Source: an uncultured Eubacteriales bacterium (lineage in GTDB: Bacteria; Bacillota; Clostridia; UMGS1810). From it: 6,552 nucleotides of DNA. The DNA is taken from the NCBI GenBank assembly GCA_900555295.1, contig USKN01000107.1, positions 1 to 6,552 of the forward strand. Direction: 5' to 3'. The position numbers and the translations under genes are program-made. A model generated the notes under the pieces. That model was not told the DNA's origin. It did not search any database and saw nothing but the letters and a program-made list of their open reading frames with translations. Shown piece by piece: positions 1-5,944 of this stretch. The stretch's first letter is position 1. Each line of letters begins with the position of its first letter.

Positions 1-216
1 ACACTTGCAAACGCAATGGTAGGCGACGGAACGGATTATGCCGACCTTACAATTGTTGACGGACTTGACCTTGCGGTTGAAGATTATGGCATAGGCTTTA
101 GAAAAGGCAGTGATATGGCCGAAAAAGTAAACGGCGTAATAGACGAACTCCTGCAGGACGGTACACTCCAAAACATTGCCGAAAAATATGAATTATCGGC
201 AATACTTATAAAATAA
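1..216 (+). CDS. Polar amino acid ABC transporter substrate-binding protein, C-terminal fragment
   Basis: Only the last 71 residues are in the window; the reading frame is open from base 1 and ends at TAA 214-216, so the start and most of the ligand-binding fold lie upstream. The stretch GIGFRKGSDMAEKVNGVID followed by LLQDGTLQNIAEKYEL is the characteristic end of family 3 periplasmic-type solute-binding proteins: the strand that returns to lobe 1, then a helix ending in DGT-x-x-x-IAEKY. In a Gram-positive cell such a protein is normally a lipoprotein on the outer membrane face, but the signal peptide is not visible here. The permease and ATPase genes that follow are the expected partners. 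The substrate cannot be deduced from this fragment; adjacency to arginine genes is only suggestive. Confidence 0.9.
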   Translation, partial: TLANAMVGDGTDYADLTIVDGLDLAVEDYGIGFRKGSDMAEKVNGVIDELLQDGTLQNIAEKYELSAILIK

Positions 217-247
217 CAATAAGCTGCGAAAATGCGTAAATATATAG

Positions 248-289
248 CCCTCCCAAAAGCTGTCTTGAATAAAGGCAGCTTTTGGAGGG
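248..289 (+). other. Strong intergenic stem-loop between binding protein and permease genes
   Basis: Bases 248-253 pair with 284-289 (CCCTCC/GGAGGG) and 255-266 pair with 272-283 (AAAAGCTGTCTT/AAGGCAGCTTTT, one G-U pair), with C254 bulged and a five-base loop GAATA. It is not followed by a run of Ts (TTGTGAAAGG follows), so it is a poor intrinsic terminator. Its position, just after the binding-protein stop codon and before the permease, is where many ABC operons carry a structure that protects the upstream mRNA and lowers expression of downstream membrane genes. That role is inferred. Confidence 0.75.
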
Positions 290-309
290 TTGTGAAAGGT
301 TTTTAGTAT

Positions 310-1005
310 ATGGGTTATTATTTATCAAAATTAATTATTAAATTTATAGATTTTCTGCCTTCCCTGGCGCAAGTATCGCTTACGCTTTTGGGCGGATTTA
401 AAACTGCATTTGTTATATTTGCCGTAACGCTTATTGCGGCTCTTCCTTTGGGACTTATTATAACATTCGGTTCAATGTCTAAAATAAAGCCGCTGCGCTG
501 GCTTGTGCGCACTTTTATATGGATAATACGCGGTACGCCGCTTATGCTCCAGGTTATAATAGTGTTTTACGGTCCGGGACTTATGTGGGATGCCGACGCT
601 ATTCCCCGTCTTACTGCGGTGCTTATAGCATTTATTGTAAATTACAGCGCATATTTCTCCGAAATATTCAGAGCTGGTCTTGAGGCAATACCCAAAGGAC
701 AGTATGAGGCAGGTCAGGTTTTGGGTATGACAAAATTCCAAATATTTTTTAAAGTTATACTTTTTCAGGTAATAAAAAGAACAGTACCGCCGCTCGGCAA
801 CGAAATTATTACTCTTGTAAAAGATACATCTCTTGCACGTATTATTGCTGTGGAAGAAATAATAATGGTTGCGCAAAAATACATATCCGGTCAGGCACTT
901 ATATGGCCTTTGTTCTATTCGGGCGTGTTTTATCTTGTGTTTAACGGTATATTAACATTATTATTCGGATATATCGAGAAAAAATTAAATTATTACAGAG
1001 GTTAA
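310..1005 (+). CDS. Polar amino acid ABC transporter permease (HisM/GlnP type)
   Basis: 231-residue inner-membrane permease, a usual length for the family. It forms the channel through which the binding protein delivers an amino acid, driven by the next gene's ATPase. Hydrophobic segments lie at about residues 32-53, 78-92, 100-118 and 198-220, with more amphipathic stretches between. The conserved IIRGTPLMLQ motif is at 72-81, and the cytoplasmic EAA loop that contacts the ATPase runs from about 125 to 147 (EAIPKGQYEAGQVLGMTKFQ pattern). The start is ATG 310 because an in-frame TAG lies at 304-306; a weak AAAGG Shine-Dalgarno sequence sits at 295-299. Only one permease gene is present, so the transporter probably uses a homodimer, as is common in this family. 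The substrate is unknown. Confidence 0.95.
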   Translation: MGYYLSKLIIKFIDFLPSLAQVSLTLLGGFKTAFVIFAVTLIAALPLGLIITFGSMSKIKPLRWLVRTFIWIIRGTPLMLQVIIVFYGPGLMWDADAIPRLTAVLIAFIVNYSAYFSEIFRAGLEAIPKGQYEAGQVLGMTKFQIFFKVILFQVIKRTVPPLGNEIITLVKDTSLARIIAVEEIIMVAQKYISGQALIWPLFYSGVFYLVFNGILTLLFGYIEKKLNYYRG

Positions 1006-1009
1006 ATTT

Positions 1010-1792
1010 ATGAGTATTCTTGAAATAAAAAATCTTGCAAAAAGCTTTGGCAAAACCGAAGTATTAAAAAACGTAAGTCTTACAATGGAACAGGGCGAAG
1101 TTGTTTCGGTAATAGGTTCGTCGGGAAACGGAAAAACAACTTTTTTAAGATGTATCGATTTGCTTGAAGTTCCCGACAGCGGGCAAATTTTAATTAACGG
1201 CAAAATAATTTTTGACGGTGAAAAATCGGGTACGCTTACTCAAAAACAGTTAAGACAGCACCGCCAAAATTTTGGATTTGTTTTTCAAAACTTTAATATG
1301 TTTCCGCAATATACGGTTATGGAAAATATTATGCTTGCCCCGTCGCTTATTGAGCGTGAGGACGGCGAATACAAGAAAAACAAAAAAGCAATGCTCGGCG
1401 AAATAGAACATAAAGCCGAAAAGCTTCTTAAACAGGCAGGTATTTTAAACAAAAAAGACAGCTACCCCTGTGAGCTGTCGGGCGGGCAGACGCAGCGTGC
1501 CGCAATAGTGCGCTCGCTTATATTAAACCCAAAAATAATGCTTTTTGACGAGCCGACATCGGCTCTTGACCCCGAAATAACAAACGAGGTATTAAAGGTA
1601 ATTAAATCACTTGCCGACGATAATATGACAATGATAATAGTAACCCACGAAATGCAGTTTGCAAAAAAAATATCCGACCGTATAATATTTATGGACGACG
1701 GGGTTGTTGCCGAAACGGGAACACCCGACGAAATATTTGCAAACCCCAAAAACGAAAGATTAAAGGCATTTTTGGCAAACACAAACATTTAA
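1010..1792 (+). CDS. Polar amino acid ABC transporter ATP-binding protein
   Basis: 260-residue cytoplasmic ATPase powering the importer. Visible motifs in order: Walker A GSSGNGKT at 36-43, Q-loop Q93 in FVFQNFNMFPQ, signature LSGGQ at 156-160, Walker B with IMLFDE at 176-181 (D180, E181), D-loop SALD at 184-187, and switch histidine H213 in IVTHEMQFA. All catalytic residues are present. It is slightly longer than the usual 240-250 residues because of a charged insertion around 115-135 (EREDGEYKKNKKAMLGEIE) between the Q-loop and the signature. The signature continues as TQRAAIVRSL rather than the commoner QQRVAIARAL, and Walker A has Asn and Thr where Ser is common; both look tolerated. It begins four bases after the permease stop, with AGAGG at 997-1001, so the two are translated from one message. 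Confidence 0.96.
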   Translation: MSILEIKNLAKSFGKTEVLKNVSLTMEQGEVVSVIGSSGNGKTTFLRCIDLLEVPDSGQILINGKIIFDGEKSGTLTQKQLRQHRQNFGFVFQNFNMFPQYTVMENIMLAPSLIEREDGEYKKNKKAMLGEIEHKAEKLLKQAGILNKKDSYPCELSGGQTQRAAIVRSLILNPKIMLFDEPTSALDPEITNEVLKVIKSLADDNMTMIIVTHEMQFAKKISDRIIFMDDGVVAETGTPDEIFANPKNERLKAFLANTNI

Positions 1793-1830
1793 TGCATAAG
1801 CAAATGCATAATATGCATAATTATTCATTA
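1792..1830 (+). repeat. Triple ATGCATAA repeat cluster ending in an ARG-box-like site
   Basis: ATGCATAA occurs at 1792-1799, 1804-1811 and 1813-1820, giving overlapping palindromes: ATGCATA-A-TATGCAT at 1804-1818 and ATGCAT-6-ATGCAT at 1792-1809. The last copy runs into TTATTCATTA. The cluster begins at the last base of the ATPase stop codon, in an AT-rich intergenic region. It looks like a protein-binding array rather than an RNA structure because the arms are short and AT-rich. Confidence 0.6.
1814..1827 (+). promoter_or_regulatory. Candidate ARG box 1 (ArgR/AhrC operator)
   Basis: TGCATAATTATTCA matches the ARG-box core TGAAT-WWWW-ATTCA at 9 of 10 arm positions. It lies 12 bases upstream of a candidate promoter -35 and about 170 bases before argG, a typical target of the arginine repressor. 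The site is visible; binding is inferred. Confidence 0.5.
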
Positions 1831-1839
1831 ACGAAATTG

Positions 1840-1868
1840 TTGAGTTTTTACATACAAAGTGTTAAAAT
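1840..1868 (+). promoter_or_regulatory. Candidate housekeeping promoter P1 for argG
   Basis: TTGAGT at 1840-1845 and TAAAAT at 1863-1868 are separated by 17 bases, and TG at 1860-1861 provides an extended -10 element. The predicted start near 1875 would leave a leader of roughly 125 bases containing two candidate ARG boxes. This is the best -35/-10 match in the region. Confidence 0.5.
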
Positions 1869-1880
1869 GAACGTTTTTAT

Positions 1881-1908
1881 TTGCACAAGTAATAAAATTT
1901 GTTAAAAT
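1881..1908 (+). promoter_or_regulatory. Weaker candidate promoter P2 for argG
   Basis: TTGCAC at 1881-1886 and TAAAAT at 1903-1908 with 16-base spacing and TG at 1900-1901. The nine bases TGTTAAAAT are identical to those of P1, 40 bases upstream. The -35 is poor, and AT-rich DNA produces such matches by chance, so this is a tentative call. Confidence 0.25.
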
Positions 1909-1911
1909 TCC

Positions 1912-1931
1912 AAAAATGCTATTGCATTTTT
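1912..1931 (+). terminator. Weak hairpin, possible end of the ABC transporter message
   Basis: AAAAATGC (1912-1919) pairs with GCATTTTT (1924-1931) around a TATT loop. It is the only hairpin with a T run between the ATPase and argG. Only two G-C pairs hold the stem, so any termination would be weak. It overlaps candidate P3 and ARG box 2, and the pairing could simply reflect those palindromes. Confidence 0.2.
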
Positions 1932-1950
1932 ATGCAGTTTGTATCATAAT
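1922..1950 (+). promoter_or_regulatory. Candidate promoter P3 for argG, overlapped by ARG-box-like sites
   Basis: TTGCAT at 1922-1927 and CATAAT at 1945-1950 are spaced 17 bases apart. The -35 is a weak match and the -10 is good. Its -35 lies inside candidate ARG box 2, and its predicted start near 1957 lies inside candidate ARG box 3, the geometry expected of a promoter blocked by a repressor. Confidence 0.4.
1923..1936 (+). promoter_or_regulatory. Candidate ARG box 2
   Basis: TGCAT-TTTT-ATGCA has perfect inverted arms, and TTGCATTTTTATGCA closely resembles the Bacillus AhrC consensus read on the complementary strand (TTGMATTTTTATTCATG), with one core mismatch. It overlaps the -35 of P3. 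Repression by an ArgR/AhrC homologue is inferred from site and gene context. Confidence 0.5.
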
Positions 1951-1953
1951 ATA

Positions 1954-1967
1954 TGTATAATTATTAA
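1954..1967 (+). promoter_or_regulatory. Candidate ARG box 3
   Basis: TGTATAATTATTAA matches the ARG-box core at 8 of 10 arm positions and lies just after the P3 -10, over the predicted transcription start. Its centre is 31 bases from that of box 2, about three helical turns, so both would face the same side of the DNA. Confidence 0.4.
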
Positions 1968-1978
1968 TGATAATCATT
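1966..1978 (+). promoter_or_regulatory. Fur-box-like palindrome in the argG leader
   Basis: AATGATAATCATT is a perfect odd palindrome identical to the central 13 bases of the classical 19-bp Fur consensus (GATAATGATAATCATTATC); 15 of 19 positions match overall. It lies between ARG box 3 and the argG ribosome binding site. Fur control of arginine genes is not standard, so either a metal- or redox-responsive regulator, another regulator, or chance is possible. Confidence 0.3.
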
Positions 1979-1983
1979 TTTAC

Positions 1984-1988
1984 GGAGG
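1984..1988 (+). promoter_or_regulatory. argG ribosome binding site
   Basis: GGAGG ten bases before ATG 1999. It fixes the argG start there and argues against a longer in-frame reading from TTG 1939, which lies inside the promoter and operator region and adds residues unlike the family. Confidence 0.85.
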
Positions 1989-1998
1989 CGTATACATA

Positions 1999-3228
1999 AT
2001 GAATAAAAAAGATATTAAAAAAGTTGTACTTGCATACTCGGGCGGACTTGATACATCAATCATTATTCCCTGGCTTAAAGAAAACTACAACAACTGCGAA
2101 GTTATTGCCGTAAGCGGAAACGTAGGTCAGGCGGACGAGCTTGAAGGACTTGAGGAAAAAGCTTTAAAAACAGGCGCGTCAAAACTCTATGTTGAAGATT
2201 TAACCGAGGAATTTGTAAACGATTACATTATTCCCACAGTTAAAGCGGGCGCACTTTACGAAGAATATATGCTCGGCACATCATTTGCACGTCCCATTAT
2301 TGCAAAAAGACTTGTTGAAATTGCAAAAAAAGAGAATGCCGACGCAATATGCCACGGCTGTACGGGAAAAGGCAACGACCAGGTACGTTTTGAGCTTGCA
2401 ATAAAAGCATTTGCACCCGATATGTATATTATTGCACCCTGGCGCGAATGGGACATTAAATCGCGTGACGAAGAAATAGACTATGCCGAAGCACATAATA
2501 TTCCTCTTAAAATAAACCGTGAAACAAACTATTCAAAGGATAAAAACCTTTGGCATCTTTCTCACGAGGGTCTTGATTTGGAAGACGCAGGCAACGAACC
2601 TTTATACGAAAAGGCGGGATTTCTTGAAATGGGCGTATCTCCCATTGACGCACCCGATAAACCCGAATATATTACAATGGATTTTGTAAAAGGTATTCCT
2701 GTTGCACTTAACGGCGAAAAATTAAGCTGCAAAGAAATTATATTAAAACTTAACGAACTTGGCGGTAAAAACGGTATAGGTCTTTTGGATATTATAGAAA
2801 ACCGTCTTGTAGGTATGAAATGCCGCGGAGTTTACGAAACACCGGGCGGTGCAATTCTTTACTTTGCACATAATTATCTCGAAACAATGTGCCTTGATAA
2901 AATGACTATGCACAAAAAACAGGAACTTTCAATTACTTTTGCCGATTTGGTATATAACGGACAGTGGTACACTCCTCTGCGTGAGGCTCTTTCGGCATTT
3001 GTTGACAAAACACAGGAAACCGTTACGGGCAAAGTTAAAATTAAACTCTACAAAGGCAATATGATTAAAGCGGGAGTTTGGAGCGACTATTCGCTTTATT
3101 CCGAAGAAATTGCAACATTCGGCGAAGATAACTGCTATAACCAGGCAGACTCCGCAGGATTTATTAATCTTTTCGGATTGCCCATTAAAGTTCAGGCAAC
3201 AGTTAAAGAGAAAAATAAAAACAAATAA
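1999..3228 (+). CDS. argG: Argininosuccinate synthase
   Basis: 409-residue cytoplasmic enzyme that joins citrulline and aspartate, using ATP, to form argininosuccinate; this is the penultimate step of arginine synthesis. Length is normal for the family (about 400). The N-terminal ATP pyrophosphatase P-loop SGGLDTS is at residues 14-20, inside VVLAYSGGLDTSI. The second family signature, HGCTGKGNDQVRFE, is at 119-132; Cys121 replaces the commoner Ala, in a position that does not look catalytic. The C-terminal part contains the expected GRxE-type region (GVYETPGGAILYFAH) and ends in the oligomerisation helix region. argH follows 66 bases later on the same strand, the next enzyme in the pathway. 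Upstream ARG-box-like sites suggest repression when arginine is plentiful. Confidence 0.97.
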   Translation: MNKKDIKKVVLAYSGGLDTSIIIPWLKENYNNCEVIAVSGNVGQADELEGLEEKALKTGASKLYVEDLTEEFVNDYIIPTVKAGALYEEYMLGTSFARPIIAKRLVEIAKKENADAICHGCTGKGNDQVRFELAIKAFAPDMYIIAPWREWDIKSRDEEIDYAEAHNIPLKINRETNYSKDKNLWHLSHEGLDLEDAGNEPLYEKAGFLEMGVSPIDAPDKPEYITMDFVKGIPVALNGEKLSCKEIILKLNELGGKNGIGLLDIIENRLVGMKCRGVYETPGGAILYFAHNYLETMCLDKMTMHKKQELSITFADLVYNGQWYTPLREALSAFVDKTQETVTGKVKIKLYKGNMIKAGVWSDYSLYSEEIATFGEDNCYNQADSAGFINLFGLPIKVQATVKEKNKNK

Positions 3229-3236
3229 TAACACTA

Positions 3237-3273
3237 ATTGTAAAAAACGCACCACCCGTGCGTTTTTTACAAT
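3237..3273 (+). terminator. Perfect 16-bp hairpin between argG and argH (terminator or attenuator)
   Basis: ATTGTAAAAAACGCAC (3237-3252) is perfectly complementary to 3258-3273, with loop CACCC. The compact core CGCAC/GTGCG is followed directly by TTTTTT, the form of an intrinsic terminator, and the stem would work in both directions. It ends only 8 bases before the argH ribosome binding site and no separate argH promoter is evident, so argH should depend on readthrough. Confidence 0.8.
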
Positions 3274-3281
3274 ATTATACA

Positions 3282-3287
3282 GAGGAG
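3282..3287 (+). promoter_or_regulatory. argH ribosome binding site
   Basis: GAGGAG seven bases before ATG 3295, immediately after the inter-gene hairpin. It is strong and outside the stem, so the hairpin should not block translation initiation on readthrough transcripts. Confidence 0.8.
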
Positions 3288-3294
3288 ATACAAT

Positions 3295-4695
3295 ATGAAT
3301 AACGAAACAGCCAATACAAATAAAATGTGGGCGGGACGTTTTAAAAAAGAACTTAACAAAGACGCCGATGATTTTAATTCGTCCATACACTTTGACTGTA
3401 AAATGTACAAACAGGATATAAAAGGCTCAATGGCACACGCGGCAATGCTTGCTGCACAAGGTATTATAACAAATGACGACTGCGAAAAAATTACAAATGC
3501 ACTCAACGGCATTTTAAACGATATAGATACAGGCAAGCTCGATTTTGATATGAATGCCGAAGATATACATATGTTTATTGAGGCGGAACTTACCAAACGT
3601 ATAGGCGATACGGGAAAAAGACTTCATACCGCGCGCAGCCGTAACGACCAGGTTGCGCTTGATATACGAATGTATTTGCGTGATGAAACCAATCAAATAA
3701 AACAGCTTATAAAAAAACTGCTTATTGCCGTAACCGAACAGGCAAAAAAACACAAATACGATATAATGCCGGGATATACGCATCTTCAAAGAGCGCAGCC
3801 CATAACTTTTGCACATCACCTTATGGCATACGCTATGATGTTTACGCGTGATATAACACGACTTGATGACGCACTCAAACGTATGAATTTAAGTCCTCTC
3901 GGCAGCTGCGCACTTGCCGGTACTACATACAACACTAACCGTGAAACGGTTGCAAAGCTTTTGGATTTTGACGGTATAACACTTAACAGTATTGACGGTG
4001 TATCGGACAGAGATTTTTGCGTTGAGCTTTTAAGCGCATATTCTGTTATTATGATGCATATGTCACGTTTTGCGGAAGAAATTATTATGTGGGCGTCGTG
4101 GGAGTTTAAGTTTATAGAACTTGACGACTCCTTTACAACAGGGTCAAGCATAATGCCACAAAAGAAAAACCCCGATATGGCAGAGCTTGTACGTGGAAAA
4201 ACAGGACGTGTGTACGGCGATTTAATGACAATGCTTACCGTATTAAAAGGTATTCCCCTTGCATATAACAAAGATATGCAGGAAGATAAAGAATGTATAT
4301 TTGACGCAATTGAAACTGTTAAAAAATGTTTAAAAGTATTTACGCCTATGACGGAAACAATGAAACCTATTGCCGAAAATATGTATAATGCGGCAACAAA
4401 AGGCTTTATAAATGCAACCGACCTTGCGGATTATCTTGTAAAAAAAGGTATGCCGTTCAGAACCGCATACAAAATTGTGGGTCAAATAGTAGCGGAATGT
4501 ATTTCGTCAGGCAAGGTTCTCGAAACATTACCACTTGAATGTTATAAACAGCACAGCAACCTGTTCGATGACGACCTTTATAACGAAATAAATCTTAAAA
4601 CCTGCGTCGAAAAGCGTATTTCTGCAGGCGGTACGGGCATTGACTCGGTAAATAAACAAATTGAATATATAAGCGATTTTATAAATAAAATTTAA
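3295..4695 (+). CDS. argH: Argininosuccinate lyase
   Basis: 466-residue cytoplasmic enzyme of the fumarase/aspartase superfamily, normal in length, that splits argininosuccinate into arginine and fumarate; it normally works as a homotetramer. It opens with the family's MWAGRF motif (residues 11-16). HTARSRNDQ is at 111-119, and GYTHLQRAQP, with the conserved active-site histidine H163, at 160-169. The superfamily signature GSSIMPQKKNPD is at 283-294, carrying the mobile-loop catalytic serine (S284 or S285, by comparison with the family). The sequence shows no truncation or missing motif. It is the second gene of an argGH pair and is followed by a strong terminator; expression probably depends on readthrough of the hairpin upstream. 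Confidence 0.97.
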   Translation: MNNETANTNKMWAGRFKKELNKDADDFNSSIHFDCKMYKQDIKGSMAHAAMLAAQGIITNDDCEKITNALNGILNDIDTGKLDFDMNAEDIHMFIEAELTKRIGDTGKRLHTARSRNDQVALDIRMYLRDETNQIKQLIKKLLIAVTEQAKKHKYDIMPGYTHLQRAQPITFAHHLMAYAMMFTRDITRLDDALKRMNLSPLGSCALAGTTYNTNRETVAKLLDFDGITLNSIDGVSDRDFCVELLSAYSVIMMHMSRFAEEIIMWASWEFKFIELDDSFTTGSSIMPQKKNPDMAELVRGKTGRVYGDLMTMLTVLKGIPLAYNKDMQEDKECIFDAIETVKKCLKVFTPMTETMKPIAENMYNAATKGFINATDLADYLVKKGMPFRTAYKIVGQIVAECISSGKVLETLPLECYKQHSNLFDDDLYNEINLKTCVEKRISAGGTGIDSVNKQIEYISDFINKI

Positions 4696-4707
4696 AAACG
4701 ATGCAGT

Positions 4708-4746
4708 AAAAAACTCTTTGACAACAAAAATGTCAAAGAGTTTTTT
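4708..4746. terminator. Bidirectional intrinsic terminator between argH and the convergent fusion gene
   Basis: AAAAAACTCTTTGACA (4708-4723) pairs perfectly with 4731-4746 around a seven-base loop ACAAAAA. The + strand ends in TTTTTTGTTTT, and the opposite strand also ends in a T run. It lies 12 bases after the argH stop and 10 bases beyond the stop of the minus-strand fusion gene, so it can end both messages. Confidence 0.9.
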
Positions 4747-4756
4747 GTTTTAAAAT

Positions 4757-5938
4757 TTAATAATTTTCTGCATGTATTTCAAAATAGCTTTGCGGGTGAG
4801 CGCATACGGGGCATTCATCCGGCGCTTTTATTCCCACAACAATGTGACCGCAGTTGCGGCATTCCCATACTTTTACTTCGCTTTTTTCAAAAACTTTTGC
4901 TGTTTCAATATTTTTAAGAAGTGCACGATACCTCTCTTCGTGATGTTTCTCGATTTCTCCTACCGCTCTGAATTTCGCTGCAAGTTCCGGGAAACCTTCT
5001 TCCTCCGCTGTTTTTGCAAAACCCTCATACATATCGGTCCACTCGTAGTTTTCACCGTCCGCAGCAGCCCCGAGATTTGCTTTTGTATCGCCGATGCCCA
5101 TGAGCTCCTTGAACCACATTTTTGCGTGTTCTTTTTCATTATCGGCTGTTTTTAAGAACAACGCAGCCATCTGCTCATAGCCTTCCTTCTTCGCAACCGA
5201 TGCAAAATAGGTATATTTATTTCTTGCCTGTGACTCACCAGAAAAAGCTTCCAGTAAATTTTTTTCAGTCTGTGTTCCTGCGTATTTATTTCCTGCCATT
5301 TCTTTTTTCGCCTCGCTCTCTACAATTTTCTCAAAATCCGATGCTGGATGCTTACACAAAGGACATACAAAGTCCTCCGGTAATTCATCTCCAATATATT
5401 CATAACCGCATATCCTGCATCTCCATATGTTCTGTCCTGCTTCTGTTTTTCCTACTGCCTGCGGTTTCGGCTTGATATGATTCTGATAGTACTCATATGT
5501 TACGGAAGGAATATCACTCAAAACTTCCATATCTGTGATCTCACCAATAAACATGGTATGGGAACCCAGGTCTTCCGTTTTTTTCACTGTTACCGAAATA
5601 TATGCGTTTGTTCCTTCTGTAATATAGTAAATATCATTTAAACCCCGCGCACACTTTTCAAATGCCTCAAACTTATTCACATTCCGGCCTGACTGAAAAC
5701 CAAACTGCTCAAATAATCCAAACTGAGCCTCCTGGCTTAAAACCGACAATGTAAATTTTCCGGTTTTTTGAATCATGTCGTGTGTATAATTGGCTTTGTT
5801 AACGCATATGCTTAATTGATTTGGTTCCGACGCTGCCTGAACTGCCGTATTGATAATGCACCCATTGTCTTTCTCTGCGTCTTTCGCCGTCAGAACAAAC
5901 AATCCATAACTCAGCTTATACATAGCCTTTTTATTCAT
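4757..5938 (-). CDS. Flavin reductase-rubredoxin-rubrerythrin-rubredoxin fusion (Hrb-rubrerythrin type)
   Basis: 393-residue cytoplasmic protein with four modules. Residues 1 to about 155 form an FMN-binding split-barrel flavin reductase like the N-terminal part of Moorella high-molecular-weight rubredoxin (KLSYGLFVLTA near the start, INTAVQ at 29-34). A first rubredoxin has CRIC at 174-177 and CPLC at 192-195. The rubrerythrin four-helix diiron domain (about 218-345) carries predicted iron ligands E235, E268-x-x-H271, E299, D302 (Glu in the Desulfovibrio protein) and E330-x-x-H333. The final rubredoxin has CRNC at 360-363 and CPVC at 376-379. Inferred role: electrons from NAD(P)H pass through flavin and rubredoxin iron to the diiron site, which reduces hydrogen peroxide. 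No signal peptide or membrane segment is seen. It follows the hemerythrin gene by 50 bases on the same strand. Confidence 0.92.
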   Translation of the reverse strand: MNKKAMYKLSYGLFVLTAKDAEKDNGCIINTAVQAASEPNQLSICVNKANYTHDMIQKTGKFTLSVLSQEAQFGLFEQFGFQSGRNVNKFEAFEKCARGLNDIYYITEGTNAYISVTVKKTEDLGSHTMFIGEITDMEVLSDIPSVTYEYYQNHIKPKPQAVGKTEAGQNIWRCRICGYEYIGDELPEDFVCPLCKHPASDFEKIVESEAKKEMAGNKYAGTQTEKNLLEAFSGESQARNKYTYFASVAKKEGYEQMAALFLKTADNEKEHAKMWFKELMGIGDTKANLGAAADGENYEWTDMYEGFAKTAEEEGFPELAAKFRAVGEIEKHHEERYRALLKNIETAKVFEKSEVKVWECRNCGHIVVGIKAPDECPVCAHPQSYFEIHAENY

Positions 5939-5944
5939 GTGGTA

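Noticed and set aside
472..876. Open frame of 134 codons on the minus strand inside the permease gene
   Set aside because: It is antisense to a clear transporter gene, its product is rich in Tyr, Cys and Lys without any recognisable motif, and no ribosome site is evident.
1939..1998. A longer argG start at TTG 1939
   Set aside because: The added residues cover promoter and operator sequence and do not resemble the family; ATG 1999 has a GGAGG site and begins directly before the conserved VVLAYSGGLDTS.
3268..3294. A separate argH promoter just after the hairpin (TACAAT or TATTAT as -10)
   Set aside because: No acceptable -35 is found at 16-18 bases upstream; the only TTG-type element is 24 bases away and lies within the hairpin stem.
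2929..3390. Minus-strand open frame spanning the argG end, hairpin and argH start
   Set aside because: It is antisense to two well-supported genes, crosses the terminator hairpin, and its Phe- and Cys-rich product matches nothing recognisable.
5183..5240. Asp302 in place of the redox-switching Glu97 of Desulfovibrio rubrerythrin as an inactivating change
   Set aside because: The EWTDMY form recurs in many rubrerythrins as far as I recall, and the other ligands are intact, so it is probably a normal variant.
4772..5475. Two open frames on the plus strand opposite the fusion gene
   Set aside because: They lie entirely within the conserved rubrerythrin and rubredoxin coding sequence on the other strand, have compositionally odd Phe-, Cys- and Ser-rich products, and lie downstream of a strong terminator.
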